13,817 nt of DNA from CAYLNK01 sp964384675 (GTDB lineage Bacteria > Acidobacteriota > Thermoanaerobaculia > UBA5066). Position 1 is the first letter of the stretch. Every line of letters begins with the position of its first letter. Of this stretch, positions 6,718-13,228 are shown one piece after another. Location of the stretch: contig CAYLNK010000166.1 of the NCBI GenBank assembly GCA_964384675.1, positions 1 through 13,817 of the forward strand, written 5' to 3'. The notes under the pieces were generated by a model. The model was not told the DNA's origin, made no database searches, and worked only from the letters and a program-made list of their open reading frames with translations. The position numbers and the translations under genes are program-made.

Positions 6718-9131
6718 GGCGTACCTCCGGCGTTCGTCTCGGCGTCTCCCTGGAGCACGATGCTCCCGGTGTTGAACGGAATCAGCTCCTTCAGCGGCTT
6801 CGGCTGGATCCCGCGGTACCGGGAGGTCGGGTCGCCCAGGAGGTTGTAGGTGTAGAGCGCGACCTCGTCGTTCGTCGTCCGTTTCGCCTCGAGGAACGCA
6901 TCCCCGATGCGGGGGAACTTCGGGTCGCCCAGCACGTGGACCAGCTTCCGGCCCAGCTCCAGCGGCGGCGCGTTCCGCCAGCTCGACGCGATCACGGCGA
7001 TCGCGCCCTTGTGCGGGAGCCGGAGCATCTTCTCGCCGATCGAGTCGGCGACGGGATGGTCGAAGGGCGCGGAGTAGCAGGTGAGGCTGATGACGACCGG
7101 CAACGCCGGGTTCGGCTTGAGCTTGTCGAGGTGCTCGAGCGAGAAGAGGTCCCGGTTCTTGGACAGATCCGGGGGTGCCGTACGCCAGATGTACCGGCCG
7201 CCGTGGCCGTTGAAGAGGACGATGGCCTGACCGTCGTCGAACGCCTGGATCAGCGCGTCGGTGCTCAGCTTGTTGTCGACGTTCTTCTTCGGGTAGACCT
7301 TCGTGACGGCGTAGCCCTCTTCCGCCGCGTCGTGCGCGAGGACGTCGGTCTGCATCTGGAAGCCGACCTCGTCGTTCGTCACGAAGACGGCGTTCCTGAT
7401 GTCCCCCTCGGGCAGGCGGTCGTAGGCCAGGATCTTCTCGACGACCGCGTTCGCCTCCTCGAGGGTCGCCACGGGCAGGCGCCCGACGGCGAGGTCCGGG
7501 CGCCCGTCCTTCGTCGTGAGCGAGGCGAAGTGGTTGTCGCTCGCCGCGTGGCCCCACGGAGACTGGAACTGGTACGTCGGCACGAAGAGCCGGTCGTTCT
7601 TGTCCACCGGGGAGCGATACGGGTCCAGGGGGTTCTTGGGCACCTCGCGTGCCCAGTCGGTCGACCAGTGCCAGTCGGCGTAGTTCTCGTCGGAGACGGT
7701 GGCGTTCTTGTAGTCCCAGCTGGCGTCTCCGACGAGGAGGACGTAACGGGGACGCGGGGTCCAGCTGGACCAGGCGTACTTCAGGAAGTCGCGGATCGCC
7801 TCGGGCTGGAAGAGACCCGCCGCGAAACGGTCGTAGACGTCGTCGACGTCCACCACCTGGGTCGCGAGACCCTGCCGGCGACGCGCCGCCGCGAGCTTCT
7901 CGACGGCGGGCAGGAAGCGCTTGTGGGAGATGATCACGAAGTCCGCGCCGAGCCCGGGGGCCTTCAGGTCCGCCGGCTCCGACACGACCACCTGCTTCGG
8001 GACGTACGGCGCCTTCACCGCGCGGAAGGTCCGGGCCTGCGGGGCTTCCACGCTGGCCTTCCGGGTCGCCGCGCCTCGACCCCCGGGCTTCGCCCGGAGG
8101 GCGGCCGCGGGCGGAAGCGCGAAGTCCGCGACACCGTTCGTCGGCTCGACGTCGACCGCGCGTGGGCTCTCCGTGTCGAAGAACGTCACCACCCCGCTCC
8201 CGGCCCCCTCGACGCGCACCGGAGCCTTGGCGTCGGCCTCCACGGTGACCTGGTCCGCCGTTTCCAGGCGGTGAAGGCGCGGGAACGTCAGCTCGACCCA
8301 ATCGAGGAGGACGAGGTCCACACCGGCGGTCGTCTCGCCGAGGGCCCGGAGCGAGAGGACGTTCTCTCCGTCGAGGAGCTCGCCGGGGCCGAGGCGCGCC
8401 TCGAAAGTGTAGGCGGTCTCGCCGTCGAACAGCGCCTTGCCGATCGGCTTGCCGTTCAGCTGGATCTCCACGGAGTGGTCGGGGTTCTCCGGCAGGTGCG
8501 AGTACCCGACCAGGCGGACCCGGAGCGTCGCCTCGGCGCGCAGCGCGACGTCCTTGGCGCTCAGGGTCACCTCGGTCGCCTTCTGGTCGGTGGCCTTGAT
8601 CTCCTGCCAGAACCAGCTCTCGTCCGGCTTCTTCACCGTGGCGAAGCGGACCAGGATCCGATTGATCTCGTGGTGGGCGGTGTACGGGGAGGCGAGGCGG
8701 GGCGTCGCCGGCGGCAGGGCGGCGGCTTTCTGCACCTGGATCCGCTTCGGGGCGGCGGCACCCGGTCCCGCCGGAGCGACCGACAGGACGTACGCGTTCG
8801 CGGTCGTGAACTCGTCCTCGTACGTCGTCTGCCCGCGGGGGAAGGCGCCCAGGAAGTCGACCACGAAGCGCCCGTCCGCGGAGCCGGGGGGAAGGGGCGA
8901 GATCCGGATCGGCACCTCGCGTTCCTGGACCGTGAGCCGGAGGCGGGGGATCTCGGCGGTCGCGAACCGGCGTCCAGCCTTGACCAGCGCCGCGTCGGTC
9001 ACCCGGAAGAGCCCGTCCCGGTCGACCAGGACCTTCGTCATCGGCTCGGCGGCGGCCGGGCCCCCGAGGAGGGACAGGAGCAGCCCCCCGAGAATCGATC
9101 GTCTGTTTCGTCGAGAGCCGTTCAGGACCAT
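6714..9131 (-). CDS. Secreted C25 (gingipain/PorU-like) cysteine peptidase
   Basis: Predicted 805-residue exported peptidase. Residues 6-28 (basic RRNRR, hydrophobic LGGLLLSLLGG, then AAAEP) are a signal peptide. Residues about 30-300 are a beta-rich region that includes a jelly-roll-like segment near 200-285 (VEIQLNGKPIG, LLDGENVLSLRAL), as in PorU-type members. The C25 catalytic domain covers about 395-775: FVIISHKRFL (398-407), YVLLVGDASWDY (463-474), LAVGRLPV (547-554), the catalytic His in FNGHGG (H643) and the catalytic Cys in SLTCYSAPFD (C685). The protein ends soon after the peptidase domain, with no recognisable type IX secretion tail domain. The ATG at 9131 is 29 nt after the upstream glycosyltransferase stop; the ribosome site is poor, so the start is less certain than the product. 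It could process or anchor exported proteins. Confidence 0.88.
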   Translation of the reverse strand: MVLNGSRRNRRSILGGLLLSLLGGPAAAEPMTKVLVDRDGLFRVTDAALVKAGRRFATAEIPRLRLTVQEREVPIRISPLPPGSADGRFVVDFLGAFPRGQTTYEDEFTTANAYVLSVAPAGPGAAAPKRIQVQKAAALPPATPRLASPYTAHHEINRILVRFATVKKPDESWFWQEIKATDQKATEVTLSAKDVALRAEATLRVRLVGYSHLPENPDHSVEIQLNGKPIGKALFDGETAYTFEARLGPGELLDGENVLSLRALGETTAGVDLVLLDWVELTFPRLHRLETADQVTVEADAKAPVRVEGAGSGVVTFFDTESPRAVDVEPTNGVADFALPPAAALRAKPGGRGAATRKASVEAPQARTFRAVKAPYVPKQVVVSEPADLKAPGLGADFVIISHKRFLPAVEKLAAARRRQGLATQVVDVDDVYDRFAAGLFQPEAIRDFLKYAWSSWTPRPRYVLLVGDASWDYKNATVSDENYADWHWSTDWAREVPKNPLDPYRSPVDKNDRLFVPTYQFQSPWGHAASDNHFASLTTKDGRPDLAVGRLPVATLEEANAVVEKILAYDRLPEGDIRNAVFVTNDEVGFQMQTDVLAHDAAEEGYAVTKVYPKKNVDNKLSTDALIQAFDDGQAIVLFNGHGGRYIWRTAPPDLSKNRDLFSLEHLDKLKPNPALPVVISLTCYSAPFDHPVADSIGEKMLRLPHKGAIAVIASSWRNAPPLELGRKLVHVLGDPKFPRIGDAFLEAKRTTNDEVALYTYNLLGDPTSRYRGIQPKPLKELIPFNTGSIVLQGDAETNAGGTP
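6723..6728 (-). promoter_or_regulatory. Ribosome binding site deciding the TTG start of the FN3-like gene
   Basis: GGAGGT on the minus strand, 5 nt before the TTG at 6717 and inside the end of the C25 peptidase gene. It is one of the two strongest Shine-Dalgarno matches in the window, and it is the main reason for accepting a TTG start. Confidence 0.75.
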
Positions 9132-9143
9132 CGCCGCGATGAT

Positions 9144-9154
9144 AGCGGACCGCT
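9144..9154. repeat. Short inverted repeat before the C25 peptidase gene
   Basis: AGCGG-A-CCGCT is a perfect 5+1+5 dyad in the 29-nt gap between the first glycosyltransferase stop and the C25 start. It is too tight for a full hairpin. It could be an operator half-site pair or chance in GC-rich DNA; no function can be assigned. Confidence 0.2.
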
Positions 9155-9160
9155 CCGGAC

Positions 9161-10474
9161 TCAAGGTCCGAAGGCGAGCCAGAGGAGCAGGGCCGCGACC
9201 GCTCCCCCCAGGAACAGGCGCCGGGCGGCCGGGGCCTCGCGCCTCGCGGCGTGGTCGAGGCTCAGGGCGGCGAAGTAGAGGACCGCGGGCCAGAAGGCGA
9301 TCCGGTAGCGTGTCTTGACGTGGAGCAGGAGGAAGAGGGCCGCGTTGTACGCGAGGAAGAGCGCCGGTAGCTGCCAGGCTCGCCCCCGGCCCGGAAGGGC
9401 CAGCCCGAGCCCGGCCAGGAGGAGCGCCGTCCCATAGATCCCGTACGACCAGAGCCGGAGCAGGGCCTCGCGGCGGCCCGGGGCCTCCGCCCGCCGGGTC
9501 GACTGGCCGCCGGCCAGCTGGTCGGTGAAGTACGACTCCTTGTCCAGGAGCCGGACGTACTGCTTCCGGAGCTGGGCGCCGAGCGTCGGCAGGAGGCCGT
9601 CCCGCGACAGCTTCGCGGCGATCTTCTCCCGTACGATCCGGTTCCGTTCGGCCGGTACGGGGGAGGACCACATGTACTCGTTCATGGCCGGTGCCACGAA
9701 CTGGTCGTAGCCGCGCCGACCCGACGGGTCGTTCAGCCCGACCCAGACGTTGAAGGGGCCGCTGTTGGCGATGCCGTACGTCCCGGTCATGCGCCCGTTC
9801 CGGACGGCGACCGGTACCACCGCGAGGAGGACGCCCAGGAGGGCCGTCCAAGGCCGCCACCACCGGCCCGACACCTGGCGTGAGGAGAAGGCGCACGCCG
9901 CCAGCAGGACGGGGACGAACGGGCCGACCAGCGATTTGGCGAGGATCGCGAGGCCGAGAAGGACGCCGCCGGCGAAGGGGCGCAGGCGGGACTCTCGCGG
10001 GTCGGTGAGGAGGGCGACTCCGGCGAGCAGCAGGAAGAGGTGAGGGACCTCCGGCCAGACGTAGAAGACGAAGGACGCGACCTGCGGATCGAGAAGGAGC
10101 AGCGCCGCGGCGGCGTCGGCGGCGAGAGGCACGAGCCCCGCGGTGAGGAGGAGCCGCCGGAAGACCAGCCCGGTCGCGAGGAGAAGGCCCGCCTGAAACA
10201 GCTTCACGGCCACGAGGGACGGTCCGAAGAGCGCGAAGAGCCCGCCGACGAGGGCGCTCTGGAGGGGCGGCCAGACGAAGTCCGGCGGGGGAAAGTCTCC
10301 GGCCGCGACGCGTATCGCCTCGGCCTGATACCGCACCTCGTCGCCTCGCAGGGGCCTGGGCGATGGCCGGGTGTCCGCGACGAGGAGCGCCCCGAGCGCC
10401 ACGATCGCGAGGGCCAGGATGGCGACGAAACGCCGCGACGCCAAGGGGCTCGACGGCGGCCGGCTCTCCTCCAT
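9161..10474 (-). CDS. GT-C type membrane glycosyltransferase (PMT_2/GT83-like)
   Basis: Predicted 437-residue polytopic membrane protein and first gene of the six-gene minus-strand unit. A membrane helix at about 16-33 is followed by a loop with the acidic pair D45-E46 (RGDEVRYQAEAI), the GT-C catalytic position. Further hydrophobic segments lie near 74-105, 115-155, 166-196, 207-225, 345-360, 368-385, 392-405 and 418-435. HVKTRYRIAFWPAVLYFAALSL (about 385-406) is the typical late helix of bacterial PMT-like transferases. A long soluble loop (about 228-335) lies between helices. Donor is expected to be a polyprenyl-phosphate sugar; sugar and acceptor are unknown. It differs from the second GT-C gene of the unit in length and in lacking a C-terminal soluble domain. 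ATG at 10474 has no clear ribosome site and lies 27 bp from the divergent sulfatase-like start. Confidence 0.82.
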   Translation of the reverse strand: MEESRPPSSPLASRRFVAILALAIVALGALLVADTRPSPRPLRGDEVRYQAEAIRVAAGDFPPPDFVWPPLQSALVGGLFALFGPSLVAVKLFQAGLLLATGLVFRRLLLTAGLVPLAADAAAALLLLDPQVASFVFYVWPEVPHLFLLLAGVALLTDPRESRLRPFAGGVLLGLAILAKSLVGPFVPVLLAACAFSSRQVSGRWWRPWTALLGVLLAVVPVAVRNGRMTGTYGIANSGPFNVWVGLNDPSGRRGYDQFVAPAMNEYMWSSPVPAERNRIVREKIAAKLSRDGLLPTLGAQLRKQYVRLLDKESYFTDQLAGGQSTRRAEAPGRREALLRLWSYGIYGTALLLAGLGLALPGRGRAWQLPALFLAYNAALFLLLHVKTRYRIAFWPAVLYFAALSLDHAARREAPAARRLFLGGAVAALLLWLAFGP

Positions 10475-10501
10475 GCGGGACGCCTACGATACCGTAGCGG
10501 G
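10475..10501. promoter_or_regulatory. Compact divergent intergenic region with inverted repeat CTACG-N4-CGTAG
   Basis: Only 27 bp separate the start codons of the divergent glycosyltransferase (10474) and sulfatase-like (10502) genes. The gap holds a perfect dyad at 10484-10497: CTACG, loop ATAC, CGTAG. No convincing -35/-10 pair was found for either direction. TACGAT (10485-10490) is a loose -10 match on the plus strand, but would leave only a few leader bases. The dyad could be an operator controlling both genes, with promoters inside the opposite coding regions or leaderless transcripts. This is inference. Confidence 0.35.
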
Positions 10502-11884
10502 GTGAGCCTCCTCCTGGCGCTCCTCCTCGCGGCCCGGTCCGCCCGTCCCGCGCCGCCACCCCCGGTCGTCCTCGAGGACGTGAACGTCGTCCTCGTCGTC
10601 GTCGACACGCTCGCCGCCAAGCACGTCGGCTACGTGGGAGGCGACGGCGGCCCCGGCGTCACGCCGACCATCGACGGCCTCGCGGCGGGCGGGGTCGCGT
10701 TCACCGCCGCCACCGCCACCGCCCCGTGGACCCAGCCGTCGATCGGATCCCTCCTGACCGGACGGATGCCGTCGGCGCACGGCGCGCTCCAGCTGTTCGA
10801 CGTCCTGTCGCCCGGCCCCCAGTACCTCCCCTCGTTCCTGAAGGGCCGCGGCTTCACGACCGGGCTCGTCGTCAGCCACGTCCTGCTGACGAGGCGGTTC
10901 GGCTGGGCCTCGGGCTTCGACACCGTGGACGAGTCCGCGGTCGGGAGTCACGACTCCATCAGCTCCGGCAAGGTGACGGACGCGGCGATCGCGTTCCTGA
11001 AGGCCAGCGTGAGGAAGCGGTTCTTCCTCCTCGCCCATTACTTCGATCCCCACTACGTCTACAACCACCACCCCGCGCACGATCAGACGGCCTGGTACAA
11101 GGGGAGCCTTCGTCCAGCGATGGGCATCTGGGACCTGCTGGGCCTCCGCCCGAAGCTGGGCCCGGACGACGTCCGCTACCTCACGGGGCTGTATCGCGAG
11201 GAGGTCGCCTATGCCGACGAGCAGGTGGGGCGTCTCCTGGCCGAGCTTGACCGGCTCGGCCTGCGGAAGAAGACGCTGGTCGTGCTCGTCGCGGACCACG
11301 GCGAGGAGTTCCTCGAGCACGGCTGGATCGGCCACACGAAGCACCTGTACGACGAGGCGCTCCGGGTGCCGTTCGTCGTGTCGCTTCCGGGCCGCCTGGC
11401 GCCGCGGCGCGTCGACGCCCCGGTCTCCCTGCTGGACCTCTTCCCGACGCTCTCCGCCCTGTCCCGGTCGCCGGTGAAGGGCGCCTCGTTCGCGGGCGTC
11501 TCCCTCGCGCCGGCGCTTCTCGGGGGGCCCCCGCCCGATCCCGCGAGACGGCTCCTGGCCGAGGTGTCCTACGGCCTCCAGCCCGGCGATCCTCCCCGCT
11601 ACGTGGAGAAGGTCTCGTTCAAGACGGCCGCGATGAAGGGCGACGTCAAGGTCATCCACGACCTCCCGAGCGGAGCCTGGGAGCTGTACCGCCGGGGGGA
11701 AGACCCCGCCGAGAAGAGGAACCTGGCTGGCACGGGGGGCGCGATCGAGGAGGAGCTCCGTGGGGCGCTCCTCGCATTCGAGAAGGCGCGAGGGAACGCG
11801 GCGGGCCCCGGCGGCAAGAGGCCGCGAACGCTTCCGACCGCAGAGGAGATCGAGAAGCTGCGGGCCCTCGGCTACATCCGCTGA
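10502..11884 (+). CDS. Sulfatase-like (alkaline phosphatase superfamily) hydrolase, Thr at nucleophile position
   Basis: Predicted 460-residue protein. A short hydrophobic N-terminus (MSLLLALLLAARSA) suggests export. Metal-site motifs of the sulfatase superfamily are present: VVVDTL (D35), HYFDPH (179-184), and VADHGEEFLEHG (D265-H266) followed by a basic GHTKHLYDEALRVPFVV segment. The nucleophile region reads APWTQPSIGSLLTG (74-87), the family CxPSRxxLLTG motif with Thr77 where sulfatases need the Cys or Ser converted to formylglycine. It is therefore unlikely to be a classical sulfatase; a phosphoesterase or phospho-group transferase with a Thr nucleophile is more plausible. The tail EEIEKLRALGYIR is common in this family. 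Start: GTG at 10502 is the only one that leaves a compact signal sequence; its ribosome site is weak. It is transcribed away from the glycosyltransferase unit and ends 9 bp before the convergent anti-sigma gene. Confidence 0.8.
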   Translation: MSLLLALLLAARSARPAPPPPVVLEDVNVVLVVVDTLAAKHVGYVGGDGGPGVTPTIDGLAAGGVAFTAATATAPWTQPSIGSLLTGRMPSAHGALQLFDVLSPGPQYLPSFLKGRGFTTGLVVSHVLLTRRFGWASGFDTVDESAVGSHDSISSGKVTDAAIAFLKASVRKRFFLLAHYFDPHYVYNHHPAHDQTAWYKGSLRPAMGIWDLLGLRPKLGPDDVRYLTGLYREEVAYADEQVGRLLAELDRLGLRKKTLVVLVADHGEEFLEHGWIGHTKHLYDEALRVPFVVSLPGRLAPRRVDAPVSLLDLFPTLSALSRSPVKGASFAGVSLAPALLGGPPPDPARRLLAEVSYGLQPGDPPRYVEKVSFKTAAMKGDVKVIHDLPSGAWELYRRGEDPAEKRNLAGTGGAIEEELRGALLAFEKARGNAAGPGGKRPRTLPTAEEIEKLRALGYIR

Positions 11885-11893
11885 ACGGGACGA

Positions 11894-12499
11894 CTACGGG
11901 TCGACCACGACCTCGTCGGCGTCCGCGGAGATCACCATCGCGAGGGCGCCGACGTCGGTGAAGGTCCCGAGCTCCTCGGTCCCGGCCTCGGACCGGCAGT
12001 AGTCCCCGGTCTTGAGGCTGGCGCCATTGACGCAGAGCTCGCCCTCGATGATGTAGATTTCCTCCACTCCGACGTGGCGGTGCCGCGGGTATCTCATCCC
12101 GGGCGAGAAGCGGACGAGGCGCGTGGTCCGGCCCTGCCCGGGGTCGCGGCCCAGGACCTTGTAGGCGACGCCGGCGACCGGCGTCTGGATCCACTCCGCC
12201 GCGCCGCTCCTCACCGCGATCACGCCGGGCAGGACCTCGTCGGCGCCAGAGGGCCGGCCGGCGGGGAAGTCCCGCTCGTGGGCCGCGGCCTCACGAGAGA
12301 TGCGCTTGAGGAGGCGGTCCTTGAGGGCGGGCCGGGGAGCGGCGGGTGCCGCGAGGAAGCCCAGCTCGCTCACGACGGCGTCGTAGGCGGCGCGCGCGGG
12401 GGTGTAGACGCCGTCGATCCCCTCTGCGGGGGCCGGCCGGTGCTCGAGCGCGTCGAGCGCCGCGGTTTCCTGCCGGAGGAGGGTGTCGCGATCGTTCAC
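11894..12499 (-). CDS. Anti-sigma factor with ChrR-like cupin sensor domain
   Basis: Predicted 201-residue cytoplasmic protein encoded directly after the ECF sigma gene. Residues about 1-65 resemble a RskA/ChrR-type anti-sigma domain and its linker (SELGFLAAPAAPRPALKDRLLKRI), but the zinc-binding His-x3-Cys-x2-Cys is missing. Residues about 105-195 form a cupin with metal ligands H140-R-H142 and E146 (HRHVGVEEIYIIEGEL), spaced as in ChrR. At the expected fourth ligand the chain reads GTEE instead of supplying a His. Such cupins sense oxidants or metals and release the sigma factor. Start: GTG at 12499 forms a GTGA overlap with the sigma stop and has GGGAAGG (12509-12515) 9 nt upstream. An in-frame ATG at 12508 would add three residues, but would have the ribosome site touching it. 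It is convergent with the sulfatase-like gene. Confidence 0.8.
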   Translation of the reverse strand: MNDRDTLLRQETAALDALEHRPAPAEGIDGVYTPARAAYDAVVSELGFLAAPAAPRPALKDRLLKRISREAAAHERDFPAGRPSGADEVLPGVIAVRSGAAEWIQTPVAGVAYKVLGRDPGQGRTTRLVRFSPGMRYPRHRHVGVEEIYIIEGELCVNGASLKTGDYCRSEAGTEELGTFTDVGALAMVISADADEVVVDP

Positions 12500-13089
12500 A
12501 TCGACCATCCTTCCCGGGGGGCGAGCACCTTGCGGAGCTTGGCCATTCCGAGCCTGATCCTGGATTTCGCGGTGCCGAGCGGCTGGCCGATCCGTTCGGC
12601 GATCTCGACGTGGGTGAGGCCCTCGAAGTAGGCGAGCTCGATCACCTCGCGCTGCTCGTCGGAGAGGGTCGCGATCGCCTCACGGACGAACGCGGCCCGC
12701 TGGGAGGCCGTGGAGGCCGTCTCCGGGTCGTCCGAGGCGTCGACGAACTCGGCGCTCTCCTCCAGGGCCTGCTCCCGGCGCCGCGGGCCGCTACGCGAGC
12801 GAAGGCGATCGATGGCCCTGGAGTGGGTCAGCGTCAGGAGCCAGGTGACGGCGTCGCCACGCTCGGCGTCGTACCGCGCGGCCTGGCGCCAGGCCTGCGT
12901 GTAGACGTCGAGCGTGACCTCCTCGGCGTCGGCGGGATCGCCCAGGATCCGGACGGCGAGCCCGTACACCATCCGGTTGGTGGCGTCGTAGAGCGCGGCG
13001 AGCGCCGCCTGATCCCCGCCAGCCGATCGCTTGATCAAGCCGGCCAGCTCCGGTTGAGCCGCGCGCTCCACCTTCTCTCGTGCGTCCAT
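12496..13089 (-). CDS. ECF-type RNA polymerase sigma factor (SigK-like)
   Basis: Predicted 197-residue sigma-70 family factor of the extracytoplasmic function class. Region 2 covers about 22-97: YDATNRMVYGLAVRILGDPADAEEVTLDVY (about 34-63) and AVTWLLTLTHSRAIDRLR (80-97). Region 4 covers about 132-188, with LSDEQREVIELAYFEGLTHVEIA (142-164) and the helix-turn-helix IGQPLGTAKSRIRLGMAKLRKVL (167-189). This style is closest to SigK/RskA-type ECF factors. Start at the ATG 13089 fits normal ECF length; longer in-frame starts (ATG 13161, GTG 13197) would add an unusual hydrophobic leader. No ribosome site is visible. Its stop overlaps the anti-sigma start, so the two are co-translated. It probably controls a stress response and its own operon. 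Confidence 0.9.
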   Translation of the reverse strand: MDAREKVERAAQPELAGLIKRSAGGDQAALAALYDATNRMVYGLAVRILGDPADAEEVTLDVYTQAWRQAARYDAERGDAVTWLLTLTHSRAIDRLRSRSGPRRREQALEESAEFVDASDDPETASTASQRAAFVREAIATLSDEQREVIELAYFEGLTHVEIAERIGQPLGTAKSRIRLGMAKLRKVLAPREGWSM

Positions 13090-13228
13090 CGTCGTGCAGC
13101 CGGGATTATGCCCGACAGCCTCGTGGCTGGTGGCGGCCGCCCAGAGGAGGGAGCCGGCCATGACGGCAGGGGCCGAGGGCAGGGAGAGCTTCGTCACACC
13201 TCGTTTACGTCGGAGGCGCCGCTCCGGA
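13090..13228 (-). promoter_or_regulatory. Non-coding gap upstream of the sigma factor: weak promoter candidate and hairpin
   Basis: This 139-bp gap is the longest non-coding stretch in the window. On the minus strand a CATAAT (13110-13105) resembles a -10 box; transcription from it would give a leader of about 9 nt before the sigma ATG. No good -35 lies at 17-18 nt spacing. A CGGAG/CTCCG inverted repeat with a 6-nt loop (13211-13226) follows the nuclease gene stop but has no T-tract. Neither element is firmly supported. Confidence 0.25.

Noticed and set aside
6708..9278. Plus-strand open frame of 856 codons opposite the C25 peptidase
   Set aside because: The translation is rich in Arg/Glu/Val/Gly with no family motif, and the opposite strand carries clear catalytic motifs and a signal peptide. 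It is a shadow frame.
10484..11659. Minus-strand open frame opposite the sulfatase-like gene
   Set aside because: Composition is that of an antisense shadow, while the plus strand holds the metal-site motifs.
11885..11893. Terminator between the convergent sulfatase-like and anti-sigma genes
   Set aside because: Only 9 bp lie between the stops and no stem-loop with a T-tract is visible there.
13090..13197. N-terminal extension of the sigma factor from GTG 13197 or ATG 13161
   Set aside because: It would add a hydrophobic leader atypical for ECF sigma factors and neither start has a well-spaced ribosome site.
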